A stretch of 32,748 nucleotides of DNA from Bdellovibrionales bacterium (lineage in GTDB: Bacteria; Bdellovibrionota; UBA2428): assembly GCA_018266335.1 (NCBI GenBank), contig JAFEAR010000224.1, forward strand, positions 1 through 32,748, written 5' to 3'. The position numbers and the translations under genes were made by a program. Each line of letters starts with the position of its first letter. Position 1 is the first letter of the stretch. The notes beneath the pieces are model-generated. The model was not told the origin of the DNA, made no database searches, and worked only from the letters and a program-made list of their open reading frames with translations. Of this stretch, positions 7,463-16,023 are shown piece by piece.

Positions 7463-8023
7463 ATGAAAAAGATGTCGATGACTGCAGGCCTCATTTTGTC
7501 CGTAGCGGCGCAAGCGAATGCGGTTAAGAAGAAGGAGCATTTTTCTGGCGGCGCGCTGGATGTTTCGGCCGTGCAGTCTTGCCTTTACGATATGAGCAAA
7601 ATGGTTGCAGCGAAGGCGGATCCTCAGTCGCTCAAGCAAAAGCCGATTTTCGTGGGCGATAAGGTCGTGGTTAACGACCACGAAGGGCAGCCGCTTTACT
7701 ATCTAGACGGTCAGCGCTTGTATCGTTCGGCCACCGACCGAGAGGCGATGCAAGTCAGTGGTGACGAGGCCAAGCGTGTAGGGCGAGTGCTGAGTCACGA
7801 GTTGCTCCGTACCTATTGGATGATTGCGGCAAACGCCATTGAGAGAAACGCCACTTACGGAGTCGAAGAGCAATTAAAGGTGCTGGAGTGCGCGAAGGTG
7901 TTCTCGAGTCCCAAAGCTCAGACCTTGGCGATGGCCGCAGCCAACCAAATTGGTAGCCGGCACGGCAACAACGAGACGCTGACGTCCGAAGGCCTCAACG
8001 AGCTCAATCCCGACCATAACTAA
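7463..8023 (+). CDS. Exported protein of unknown function
   Basis: The 186-residue protein starts at an ATG preceded by GGGAGA. A signal peptide covers about residues 1-20 (hydrophobic core MTAGLILSVAAQ, ending ANA). The mature chain contains two Cys (SCLYD and LECAKV) that could form a disulfide, a short beta-like segment (FVGDKVVVNDHEG, LYYLDGQRLYR) and a helical C-terminal half. No family is recognised. It sits 15 bp after the preceding exported protein and converges on the glutathione S-transferase gene with only 11 bp between the two coding ends. Confidence 0.65.
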   Translation: MKKMSMTAGLILSVAAQANAVKKKEHFSGGALDVSAVQSCLYDMSKMVAAKADPQSLKQKPIFVGDKVVVNDHEGQPLYYLDGQRLYRSATDREAMQVSGDEAKRVGRVLSHELLRTYWMIAANAIERNATYGVEEQLKVLECAKVFSSPKAQTLAMAAANQIGSRHGNNETLTSEGLNELNPDHN

Positions 8024-8034
8024 GTTTAGCCGAA

Positions 8035-8649
8035 TTAGCTTAAGTGCTCCGTCTTGAGTGCGCGGAGCACGGCTGGGCGTTCCCGAATTCGTGCTTGGTA
8101 GGTGCCGAGGACGGGCCAGGGCGACAGATCAAGCTGGATGGCTTTCGCCCAGCTAAGCAGCGTAAATAGGTAGGCATCGGCTACGGTGTAATGGTCGCCC
8201 GCAATGTACGGTTGCTGATCGAGCTTTTTTGCGACCACAGTGATGCGCTTCTGCAAATTCGCGGCATAAAAAGTGCGGGCTTCCTGAATTGTCGTCGGAT
8301 TTTGCGACATCCGAGGGAGCGCGAAGAAAACGCCCATCGCCTTGTGCAATTCCGTGGCAAGAAAATTGAGCACTTCAATGAGTTGGTACCGGGCGGGGGT
8401 TCCGTGGGCCGCGGTGAGCTTTAGTTCGGGTTTGCGATCGCCCAAATATTGCAGAATGGCGGCGCCTTCGGTGAAAACTGTATTGTCGTCCGTTACCAGG
8501 GCGGGAACTCCGCCCAGTGGCCGAATGTTTAAATAGCCTTCGGGGAGTTCCCGAAAATTAATGAGTTCCAACTCGAAGGGTATTTGCAACTCTTCGAGCA
8601 CGATGTGAGCAGCGAGGGAGCAGGCGCCGGGCGAGTAGTAGAGTTTCAT
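8035..8649 (-). CDS. Beta-class glutathione S-transferase
   Basis: The ATG at 8647-8649 gives a 204-residue protein, the normal length for the family, starting MKLYYSPGACSLAAH. Cys10 in SPGACS matches the catalytic Cys of bacterial beta-class enzymes. The thioredoxin-like N-domain has the cis-Pro segment GGVPALV and then TEGAAILQYLG for glutathione binding; the helical C-domain has YIAGDHYTVADAYLF, the N-capping/hydrophobic-staple region. Family members conjugate glutathione to electrophiles or reduce peroxides in the cytoplasm. A longer in-frame extension to 8772 is possible, but the family N-terminus fixes the start here. It is divergent from the DUF4010 gene. Confidence 0.92.
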   Translation of the reverse strand: MKLYYSPGACSLAAHIVLEELQIPFELELINFRELPEGYLNIRPLGGVPALVTDDNTVFTEGAAILQYLGDRKPELKLTAAHGTPARYQLIEVLNFLATELHKAMGVFFALPRMSQNPTTIQEARTFYAANLQKRITVVAKKLDQQPYIAGDHYTVADAYLFTLLSWAKAIQLDLSPWPVLGTYQARIRERPAVLRALKTEHLS

Positions 8650-8745
8650 GCTCCTGAATCTATCCTCGGGACAGAGTCCCATCAACACGCGGGCCCTAAC
8701 TTTTCGGAGGAAGGTTCTGGGAGTAGAGTAACGCGTGGAGGTCAA

Positions 8746-10014
8746 TTGGATCCATTTGTTAGCTTTCCGCACACGGAAGTTTCGTTAAAGTTAACCCTTG
8801 CGCTAGGAATTGGTTTGCTCGTGGGGCTCGAGCGAGAGTCCGCATCGAAGGATGTAGGGGTGCGGACCTTTGCAATTACCTCTTTGCTGGGACTCGCTGC
8901 GCAGCTCATTGGTGGCTATTTTTCCTTAGCCGGCTTCGCGGGCATTTTGTTCCTTACTCTTTACATGAATACCCGCTCTATGCTGGTGAATCGCTCGCTC
9001 GAAATCACAACCTCGGGCGCCATGCTGGTTACTTTTTGCATGGGAGTGTTGGTGGGGCAGGGCCACGTATTTACTCCGGTGGCTTCGGCGATTTTGATGA
9101 CCATGTTGTTAGCGTGGAAAGCCGAGCTAGCAGCCTTTGCGCATGGCCTGCGGCTAGAGGAAATTCGCAGCGCCGTGATGCTGGGACTGGTGACCTTTGT
9201 GATTTATCCCATTTTGCCTACCACCTACGTGGATCCTTGGGAGTTAGTGAATCCCAAGGAAGCGTGGATGACCGTCATTGTGCTCGCGGGCATTAGCTTT
9301 GTGAACTACGTCTTGCTTAAAGTCTATAGCACGAAGGGCTTGTACTATGGGGCTCTGTTGGGTGGAGCGGTGAACAGTTCCGCTGCCGTAACCGAAATTT
9401 CGCAGTCGGTGCGGTCGCCGGGAGGTAAAATTCTCCCCCATTCGTTGGCCATTCTGTTGATGGTGACTCTGGCGATGTACGTGCGCAACTTGTTCATCTT
9501 GGGCCTCTTTGAGCCGGGGGCCATTGCCATTGCGTTTACGCCCCTCGTGGGCATGAGTGTGGCCGCCGTTTATTTTATTAATCGCGCGCGCAAACTCCAC
9601 GAGCCGGGTTTAGATCCCACCAAGCCCACGAACGTGTCATCGCCCATCTCCTTGTTCCGTATTCTAAAGATTGGCGTTATTTTTTTACTGCTGCAGGCTG
9701 CCGGTATTTTAGGACAACGTCATTTGGGTGCTGCCGGTGTTCTGGGAATTAGTTTTTTGGGCGGCTTCGCCAGCAGCGCCAGCTCTACGGCGGCGGCGGC
9801 TAAGTTGGCATCGCAGGGAAAAATTACGGACACCGTGGCGGGCATTGCTACTGTGCTTACTTCCATTGCGAGTGCCTTTGTGAATTTGCCGCTCGTTTAC
9901 CAGGTGACGAAGGATCGGGCGCTCACTCGCAATTTAGCTTTTTCTACCTTGGCGTGTATTCTTTCGGGTTTGGCGCTGATGGCCCTCGTAAGCTGGTTTC
10001 AGCATTGGAGCTAG
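8746..10014 (+). CDS. MgtC/SapB-DUF4010 family membrane protein
   Basis: This is a polytopic inner-membrane protein with about eleven or twelve hydrophobic segments. Its N-terminus carries the hallmark GIGLLVGLERE of the MgtC/SapB N-domain; the rest (LLGGAVNSSAAVTEIS, FLGGFASSASSTAAAAKLA) matches the DUF4010 C-domain, including the paired small-residue motifs. The function of the family is not settled; ion or small-molecule transport has been suggested from the fold. The start is uncertain: the TTG at 8746 follows GGAGGT closely, whereas the first in-frame ATG (8584) would overlap the divergent GST gene. From the TTG the protein has 422 residues. It lies 11 bp upstream of the PAP2 gene and is probably co-transcribed. 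Confidence 0.85.
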   Translation: MDPFVSFPHTEVSLKLTLALGIGLLVGLERESASKDVGVRTFAITSLLGLAAQLIGGYFSLAGFAGILFLTLYMNTRSMLVNRSLEITTSGAMLVTFCMGVLVGQGHVFTPVASAILMTMLLAWKAELAAFAHGLRLEEIRSAVMLGLVTFVIYPILPTTYVDPWELVNPKEAWMTVIVLAGISFVNYVLLKVYSTKGLYYGALLGGAVNSSAAVTEISQSVRSPGGKILPHSLAILLMVTLAMYVRNLFILGLFEPGAIAIAFTPLVGMSVAAVYFINRARKLHEPGLDPTKPTNVSSPISLFRILKIGVIFLLLQAAGILGQRHLGAAGVLGISFLGGFASSASSTAAAAKLASQGKITDTVAGIATVLTSIASAFVNLPLVYQVTKDRALTRNLAFSTLACILSGLALMALVSWFQHWS

Positions 10015-10025
10015 GAGAGTAAATC

Positions 10026-10652
10026 ATGAATCGTTACTTGCGGGCGGCTCTCGTCTTTTTTGTGGTCTTCGTGGGACTCGCCGTTTGGGCTAATTCACGT
10101 TCAGGTTTGGAGTCGCTCGATGATTCCATGATTGTGGCCCTTTCGCGCTCGCGGCACGCCGGATTGAGTTCGGCGGCCCGCTTACTTTCGCACTTGTTCG
10201 ACATGGGAGCTTCGGTGCTCCTCTTTATTTTGGGGTTGATGTACGTGGCGCGGCGCCTCGGGGCTGAAGGGGCTTCGCGCTTTTTTGCCCTGGGGGTGAG
10301 TGCGCTGGTGTTGAGCACACTCGAAAAGCAGACTTTCTTTAAAACTCGCCCCACGCTCGTTGCGTGGATGGTTAGCTCGGAGGGAAGTTCTTTTCCGAGT
10401 GGTCATTTGGTGCGGGCAACGGCGCTTTTGCTGGGCCTTTGTTTTTTGATGGAATCCAAGTGGGAGCGTCGCGAGAAGAGTGTGCAGCTCTACGCCTCGG
10501 CGCTGGTGGTGGGACTCTTGGCCTGGGCGCAAGTTTACTTGGGCGTGAACTATCCTTCCGATGTGGTGGCGGGCGCGTGTTTGGGCTTGGCCTGGGTGTT
10601 GGCGCTGCTGGGCCTGTGGTCGCTACGCGATCAGCCTCCGCCCGTGATTTAA
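10026..10652 (+). CDS. PAP2-family membrane protein lacking the catalytic histidine
   Basis: The 208 residues form five or six hydrophobic helices with the PAP2 phosphatase signatures: C1 Lys101-x6-Arg108-Pro109, C2 SFPSGH (His127) and C3 region YLGVNYPSD. In the family, C3 reads SRxxxGxHxxxD, with His as the nucleophile. Here the Arg is Gln169 and the His is Asn175 (codon AAC), while Gly173 and Asp179 remain. PAP2 enzymes usually dephosphorylate lipid phosphates such as undecaprenyl pyrophosphate or phosphatidate at the membrane. This copy may be inactive, or may bind a lipid without hydrolysing it. It follows the DUF4010 gene by 11 bp and overlaps the convergent SNF2 gene by 4 bp. Confidence 0.85.
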   Translation: MNRYLRAALVFFVVFVGLAVWANSRSGLESLDDSMIVALSRSRHAGLSSAARLLSHLFDMGASVLLFILGLMYVARRLGAEGASRFFALGVSALVLSTLEKQTFFKTRPTLVAWMVSSEGSSFPSGHLVRATALLLGLCFLMESKWERREKSVQLYASALVVGLLAWAQVYLGVNYPSDVVAGACLGLAWVLALLGLWSLRDQPPPVI

Positions 10653-13600
10653 TCCCGGAGGAGATCGAGCAAGTCGTTGCGCGTGAGCGAAACGGCGGCG
10701 CCCGAGCCATCGAGCACGGCGGCGGCGAGTTCCATTTTTTTCTTCTGTAGTAGCAGAATTTTTTCTTCCACCGTGTCCTGGGCCACGATGCGGTGAATGA
10801 GCACCGGATTCTGCTGGCCAATACGGTGGGCGCGGTCGGCGGCCTGGTCCTCTACGGCCGGGTTCCACCAGGGGTCCATAATGAACACGTGATCGGCCGC
10901 GGTGAGGGTGAGGCCCGTGCCGCCGGCCTTCAGCGAGATGAGCATGATGGGGGGGCCGTCGGGCGACTGATATTCGTTCACTAAATCCTGACGATTCTGC
11001 GTGCTGCCGTCGATACGCGAATAGCGAATGTTGCGCGTCTTGAGGGCCGCCGCGATGAGATCGAGGAAAGAAGTCCACTGCGAAAAAATCAGACTGCGGT
11101 GTCCCTGTTCCAGGGATTCCTCGAGCGTCTCCATAAGGATTTGTACCTTGGCCGATTCCGAGGCTTCGCGTTGTCCGGGCAGCAGGGCCGGATGGCAACA
11201 GGCTTGGCGAAGGCGCAGTAAAACTTCGAGTGCGGCCATGATGCTGCCGCCCGCTTCGAGCTGCTCCATAACTTCTTTGCGCGTGGCAATGAGCAGGGAG
11301 TCGTAGAGCTCGCGCTCGTTGGTGCTGAGTTCGCAGCGCAGCACCGTTTCGGTGCGCGGCGGAAGCTCGGGCGCCACCGTGCGTTTGAGGCGACGCAGAA
11401 TGAAGGGCTTAATACGGCGGCGTAGGCGCGCAGAGGTGACTTCGTCGCCGCGGCTAATGGGGTTGATGTATTCTTCGCGGAAACTTTCGCGCGTGCCCAA
11501 AAAACCCGGATTCAAAAAGCGGAACTGGCTCCACAAATCATCCAGGCGGTTTTCGATGGGCGTGCCGCTCAGGGCAATCCGGAAAGTGCCGGGTAGCTGG
11601 TGCGCGGCGCGGGCCACCTGGCTATCCGGATTTTTAATGGTTTGCGCTTCGTCGAGCACGAGCGTGTCCCATTCTTGGGCGGAAAGTTTTTCTAAATCCA
11701 TACGCAGCAGAGCGTAGGTGGTGAGAATAACGTCGGCGGTGGAATCGAGCGTGCGTTGGGGGCCGTAGTACACGGAACTCTTGAGTCCCGGACGGAATTT
11801 TTGAATTTCGGCTGCCCAGTTTTGGAGCACGCTCGTGGGCGCAACCACCAGCGTGCGTCCCTGAATGGCGCAAAGGGTTTGGAGCGTTTTACCCAGACCC
11901 ATGTCGTCCGCGAGCAGTGCGCCGAGTTTGGATTCCCGCAGAAAGCTAAGCCAGTTCACGCCCTTCTTTTGGTACGCGCGTAGCTGCGCGGTGAGATCTT
12001 TCGGCAATGGATAATCGGGAATGCCTTCGAAGTTTGTGAGTCCCTGTTTGAGTTGCGTGAGGGCGTCGGGATAGCTCTGGCCCATGTCGTCGCAGAGATC
12101 GGCCAGCTCCGGCGCCAGGTGGGCGGGAATTTTATCGTGCGCATCTTTGGCGGCGAGCAAATCGCTGAGTCGTTTGCCGTAGCGGCGCAGCCAATCCACG
12201 GGGAGCGGAGCCCAGCCACCGTCGATGAGCGGTACGAATTCGGCGCCATCGCGCCAGGCACGGAACATGCGCGCCGGATCTACGCGGCCGGCGAGTGGCG
12301 ATTGCTTACCGTCGAGCGCAGGTCCGAGGGCGTCAAAGCTCACATTGAATTCCGTGTTACCGCGAATGTCGATGCGGGGCTCAATGCGCGCCGTGGGCAT
12401 GAAAGCGGCGTGGCCGTTGCCCATGAGGTCCCAGCCCTTGAGTGCCTTCACCCACTTCACGGCTGCTTGGCCATGAAACTGCACACGTCGACCGGGCTGG
12501 AGATTTAAATCGATGCGAAGTTTTTGCAGGGCTTGCCGCTCGGCATTGGGGTCGCGCAGGACCACGTCGGCCATGCGCTCCGGAGTGTCGCGGCCCAAAC
12601 GAATGAGTTGATTGTTGTCCGTGTTCACCTGGGCCAGGGGAGGATCGCCGTACATGAGCTTGGCCACGATGGAGAGCGTGTCGTTGTCTTCTTTTTCAAG
12701 GTGCAGCACCACGCGCGGGGGGATTTCTACGATGCGCGGCAGGCGCTGCGTGCGAATATCGATGGGGGTCTTTTTTTGCAGCGCGGGCAGAATGTCCGTG
12801 ACGAGTTCGGCGGCGCGTTCGGGCGGATAAAATTGCCCATCGCCCGCAAGGAGTTTGTCCTCTTGCTCGGAAAGTTTAGAGGCTTCGAGCGGACGCATCA
12901 CGCCGTGGTCCAGCATCACGCCGTGGCCCAGGTGCTCGAGTCCTTCGGTGTTCTGGTAACGCTGCAAGCGAAAGCCGCGGCCTTCGTCGACAAGTCGGGT
13001 GCGCATGCCGGCGGGACGTTTAGAAGTTTTTACGGGCTTGCCATCGAGAGTAACGGTGGGACAGTCCTCCAGGCACGAGAGCAAATTGTGGAGGGTGTCT
13101 TTGTCCAAGAGGCCCGAGCTGCGACCGCGTGCCTTGAGCACGTAGTCGGCCGAGAAATCTGCCTTCGTGGCACTCATGCGGGGGCCGGGCAGCCGGCCCG
13201 ATTGACTGCCGGTAACTGCACTCAGGAGCGATCCGGTGATGGGGCTTTCCTGATTGCCCGTTACGAGCACGCGCTCAAAGGTGGGGCCCTGCGGGGAGCG
13301 GCAAAAGCGGTACTCCACGAACTTCGACGTGGGCAGGGCGGCGGCCAGGGCGGCCGGCGAAATTTTATTGCCGAAGGTCGGCGTCGGAGTGGCATTGCGG
13401 GCGGCAGGTGCTTGAAGGTCGCCGCGCTTGGTGGCAATGACGGCCGCTGCCACGTGTGAGCATGGATCGTTGCGATCGCCGCAGTCGCAAAACCAGTCGA
13501 GATCTTTAATGGCGAGCGTGACGCGCGGGCTTACCGGTTTGTTCTTAAGGATAACCCGCAGAATGATTTCTTCGTTGTTGACCGAATCGGCCGCAAAAGT

Positions 13601-13690
13601 GCCCTCGCCGCGAGTCATGGTAACCCCTTGGGCCCAGATCCCGGGTAGGCAAGCTTCCTGAATGGTTTTAAACAGTTCGGCGATATCCAT
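10649..13690 (-). CDS. SWIM zinc finger - SNF2/HepA family helicase
   Basis: This is a 1013-residue protein. A SWIM zinc finger lies near the N-terminus (CDC at 68-70, Cys77 and His79 in CSH: CxCx6CxH). Residues about 100-560 form the variable linker. The SNF2 ATPase core follows: DDMGLGKT (Walker A, 595-602), VVAPTSVLQNW, LDEAQ (679-683), LSGTPIENRLDDLWS, and in the second lobe LIFSQWT, SLKAGGTGLTLT, DPWWNPAVE and DRAHRIGQ. Bacterial relatives such as RapA/HepA use ATP to move along double-stranded DNA or recycle RNA polymerase; the role of SWIM-SNF2 proteins is poorly known. It starts 17 bp after the upstream histidine kinase gene, apparently the third gene of a two-component operon. It overlaps the convergent PAP2 gene by 4 bp. 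Confidence 0.92.
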   Translation of the reverse strand: MDIAELFKTIQEACLPGIWAQGVTMTRGEGTFAADSVNNEEIILRVILKNKPVSPRVTLAIKDLDWFCDCGDRNDPCSHVAAAVIATKRGDLQAPAARNATPTPTFGNKISPAALAAALPTSKFVEYRFCRSPQGPTFERVLVTGNQESPITGSLLSAVTGSQSGRLPGPRMSATKADFSADYVLKARGRSSGLLDKDTLHNLLSCLEDCPTVTLDGKPVKTSKRPAGMRTRLVDEGRGFRLQRYQNTEGLEHLGHGVMLDHGVMRPLEASKLSEQEDKLLAGDGQFYPPERAAELVTDILPALQKKTPIDIRTQRLPRIVEIPPRVVLHLEKEDNDTLSIVAKLMYGDPPLAQVNTDNNQLIRLGRDTPERMADVVLRDPNAERQALQKLRIDLNLQPGRRVQFHGQAAVKWVKALKGWDLMGNGHAAFMPTARIEPRIDIRGNTEFNVSFDALGPALDGKQSPLAGRVDPARMFRAWRDGAEFVPLIDGGWAPLPVDWLRRYGKRLSDLLAAKDAHDKIPAHLAPELADLCDDMGQSYPDALTQLKQGLTNFEGIPDYPLPKDLTAQLRAYQKKGVNWLSFLRESKLGALLADDMGLGKTLQTLCAIQGRTLVVAPTSVLQNWAAEIQKFRPGLKSSVYYGPQRTLDSTADVILTTYALLRMDLEKLSAQEWDTLVLDEAQTIKNPDSQVARAAHQLPGTFRIALSGTPIENRLDDLWSQFRFLNPGFLGTRESFREEYINPISRGDEVTSARLRRRIKPFILRRLKRTVAPELPPRTETVLRCELSTNERELYDSLLIATRKEVMEQLEAGGSIMAALEVLLRLRQACCHPALLPGQREASESAKVQILMETLEESLEQGHRSLIFSQWTSFLDLIAAALKTRNIRYSRIDGSTQNRQDLVNEYQSPDGPPIMLISLKAGGTGLTLTAADHVFIMDPWWNPAVEDQAADRAHRIGQQNPVLIHRIVAQDTVEEKILLLQKKKMELAAAVLDGSGAAVSLTRNDLLDLLRD

Positions 13691-13707
13691 GAAGTGGATA
13701 GCTAGGG

Positions 13708-15168
13708 TTAGCTCAGGGGTAGCTGAATATCAATGCGGGCGCCCGATTGGTCGCTACGATTGCTGGCCTGCAGGCTGCCTCGGTGGGCCGTCACGATGGC
13801 GCGCATGATGACCGACCCCAGTCCGAGCGAAATGCGCTGGCTAGCTTGGGGGTTGATGGAACGCTGCATGCGTTTGTAACCGAAGCTGGAGAGGATTTCG
13901 GCCGGAATGCCGGGACCGTCGTCTTCTACGGACAGGTGGAGTTGATGGTCTTTGACCTGCGCGCGCAGGGTCACCTGGGTGCGGGCAAAGGAAAATGCGT
14001 TATCTAGGGCGTTGCGAATCATGCGACGAAAGAGGTGGGGATCGCCCATAAGGCTCAGGTTTTCTGGCAAGTTAATTTGGTCGCTCACCTTAACCTGGCT
14101 ATCGGTATGGGCGATTTGGAGGCGATCCACTTCGTTCTCCAGCAACATGCGCACGTCGATGGAGCTACGGGTTTCGCGGTACTGCGGGTCGTCGATACAG
14201 GCCAGGAAAAGCAGGTCGTCTACCAGGCGGCCCATGTAAACAACTTCCTTCACCGAAGTGGTAGCAATATCGATTTTCTGCTCGTTCGAAAGAGCATCGA
14301 GTTTGTTGGACAGAGTTTCGAGCATGGTACGTAGCGAGGCGATGGGCGTGCGCAGGTCGTGGCCTAGCTCCTGAACAATTTCGATGCGAACTTTTTCGTT
14401 TTCGCGAATGCGGCCGACGAGGCGTTCGATTTCGTCGGCCATTTCGTTGAACTTCAGCATGACGCGGCCAAATTCATCGAGTTTTTTGACTGGCAGGCGG
14501 GCCTTCAGGTTGCCGGAATGCAATTCCGAGATCACGCCTTCTACGACAATCGAATTCTTGCGTAGGTAGTACATAAGAGTCGCGAAGGAGAGGAGTGCGG
14601 AGAGGAGCGCCGAAACGAGCACGAACACAAAGAGCGTAGGCATGAAGTCGGGGCCTGGGGGGCCGCCGGCGCCGCGCCCGAGAGCGGTGGGGCCGGGAGC
14701 CGGGGGTGGCATGTTGCCTCCGCGGCGAGGCTTTAGCACCAGAAAACGCGCGGGTTCGCCACTGAGGCGAATGAGGGTGCGTTTGGGCGGTGAAAATTGT
14801 GAGCCCTGAATGGGGATGCTGTCGAAGGCTTGCGTGGGAAAGGTGGAGGGGTCGAGTTTGATTTCGTCGAACTCCGGATTGTGGCCGGCGGGGAAAAGGA
14901 GTTTGCCGTGATCGTCGATGACGAAAATAATATTGGGCTCCACCGTGGTGGAGGCCTGCGTGAGGATACGGAAGGCTTCGTCGCGGGGCATTTTCTGGGT
15001 CATTTCTTGGACGAGGTGAGCCAAGAAGAGGGGCGGGCTGGGTGGGGCGGGCTTTTCGGTTTTAGCGCGCATGTACATGAACGATGCGGCAAAGCCTGCG
15101 AGCACCAGAACGATGGTGCCGACGAGAGTGAGAAGTAAGAGTCGCTGAAAAAAGGATGTTCTTTTCAA
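13708..15168 (-). CDS. Sensor histidine kinase
   Basis: The 486-residue protein has TM1 (about 9-31), a periplasmic sensor (about 32-175) that ends in a Pro/Gly-rich stretch (145-172), TM2 (about 178-201), a HAMP linker (about 202-255), HisKA with ELGHDLRTP (His270), and an ATPase domain with DALDNAFSF (N box), DDGPGIP and SLGLGSVI. It is a classical inner-membrane kinase. The sensor region matches no ligand family that I recognise. It overlaps the upstream response-regulator gene by 4 bp, so the pair is cognate and translationally coupled. Downstream is the SWIM-SNF2 gene at 17 bp. The signal sensed is unknown. Confidence 0.93.
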   Translation of the reverse strand: MKRTSFFQRLLLLTLVGTIVLVLAGFAASFMYMRAKTEKPAPPSPPLFLAHLVQEMTQKMPRDEAFRILTQASTTVEPNIIFVIDDHGKLLFPAGHNPEFDEIKLDPSTFPTQAFDSIPIQGSQFSPPKRTLIRLSGEPARFLVLKPRRGGNMPPPAPGPTALGRGAGGPPGPDFMPTLFVFVLVSALLSALLSFATLMYYLRKNSIVVEGVISELHSGNLKARLPVKKLDEFGRVMLKFNEMADEIERLVGRIRENEKVRIEIVQELGHDLRTPIASLRTMLETLSNKLDALSNEQKIDIATTSVKEVVYMGRLVDDLLFLACIDDPQYRETRSSIDVRMLLENEVDRLQIAHTDSQVKVSDQINLPENLSLMGDPHLFRRMIRNALDNAFSFARTQVTLRAQVKDHQLHLSVEDDGPGIPAEILSSFGYKRMQRSINPQASQRISLGLGSVIMRAIVTAHRGSLQASNRSDQSGARIDIQLPLS

Positions 15169-15836
15169 ACCTTCTCCAGCCTATAGCCCACTCCATAGAC
15201 TGAAGAAATTTGAATCGAGCTGACGGCAGCTTTTTTTAGCCGGGCGCGCAAATGACTTAGATGCGAGTCGATCGTGCGATCGTAAAGTTGTCCGCTGTGG
15301 TCGATGAGTTCCAGAAGTTCGTTGCGCGTGACGGTGGTGCCTGCGCGGCGAACAAGAAAAGTGAGAATATCGAATTCGCGGCGGTTCATTTCGACGTCCG
15401 CATCGCGGTAGGTGGCGCGGCGTTGTTTGGGATAAATAACCAAGTCGCCCAAACGAATATGTTCTTCGCGGGTGGTGGGTTCTTTGAGGGCCGTTTTGAT
15501 GCGCGCTAGGAGCTCGGCCTGGCCGACGGGTTTGCGAACGAAGTCGTTGGCGCCCGAAGTAAGGGCCTTAACGGCGGAATCTTCGTCCGTTCGCGCCGTT
15601 AAGAAAATAATGGGCACCGAGGTGTTTTTGGTGCGTAGCTTGTCGCAAAAATCGGCGCCGGTGCCGTCCGGGAGGTTCCAATCGAGAAGGTAAAGATCAT
15701 GCGAGCCTAACGCTTCCATTGACTCTGCCGAACGAATGTCGGTGGCCCACGAGACTTTGTAACCTTCCAGCTCGAGGCTCATTTTTAGCCCGCGGCCTAG
15801 GTTAGCATCGTCTTCTAAGAGCAGAATTTGGCTCAC
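15165..15836 (-). CDS. OmpR/PhoB-type response regulator
   Basis: From the GTG at 15836 (AGGAGG at 15841-15846) the protein has 223 residues: a receiver domain with the acidic pair LLEDD (6-10), Asp52 in LLDWNLPDGTG, Thr86 in FLTA and Lys in FVRKP, then a winged-helix DNA-binding domain with EFDILTFLVRRAGTTVTRNE and SVYGVGYRLE. It is a transcription factor activated by phosphorylation, presumably by the kinase encoded next, whose gene overlaps it by 4 bp. A second start, TTG at 15854, has its own GGGAGG 4 bases upstream and would add 6 residues. The 15855-16023 gap is the promoter region of this operon and holds no other gene. Confidence 0.93.
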   Translation of the reverse strand: MSQILLLEDDANLGRGLKMSLELEGYKVSWATDIRSAESMEALGSHDLYLLDWNLPDGTGADFCDKLRTKNTSVPIIFLTARTDEDSAVKALTSGANDFVRKPVGQAELLARIKTALKEPTTREEHIRLGDLVIYPKQRRATYRDADVEMNRREFDILTFLVRRAGTTVTRNELLELIDHSGQLYDRTIDSHLSHLRARLKKAAVSSIQISSVYGVGYRLEKV

Positions 15837-16023
15837 AAATTCCTCCTGCCCCAATTATCCTCCCGGAATGTGGAAAATGCGTGGAATCCGCGGTGCCTTG
15901 AAGATCTTTTCACGTCACCCTAACGTCCTAGTTACGCCCTAGAATTTGCGACTTATAGACGCTAGGTACGGCAATGTTGTTGCAGGCAAAGTGTCCCCGT
16001 GAGTGCCGAGGAAAAGCCTTATT

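Noticed and set aside
12524..13459. 311-codon open frame on the plus strand opposite the SNF2 gene
   Set aside because: It is antisense to a firm SNF2/SWIM gene; composition is repetitive Gly/Arg/His-rich without domains, as expected from a GC-rich shadow frame.
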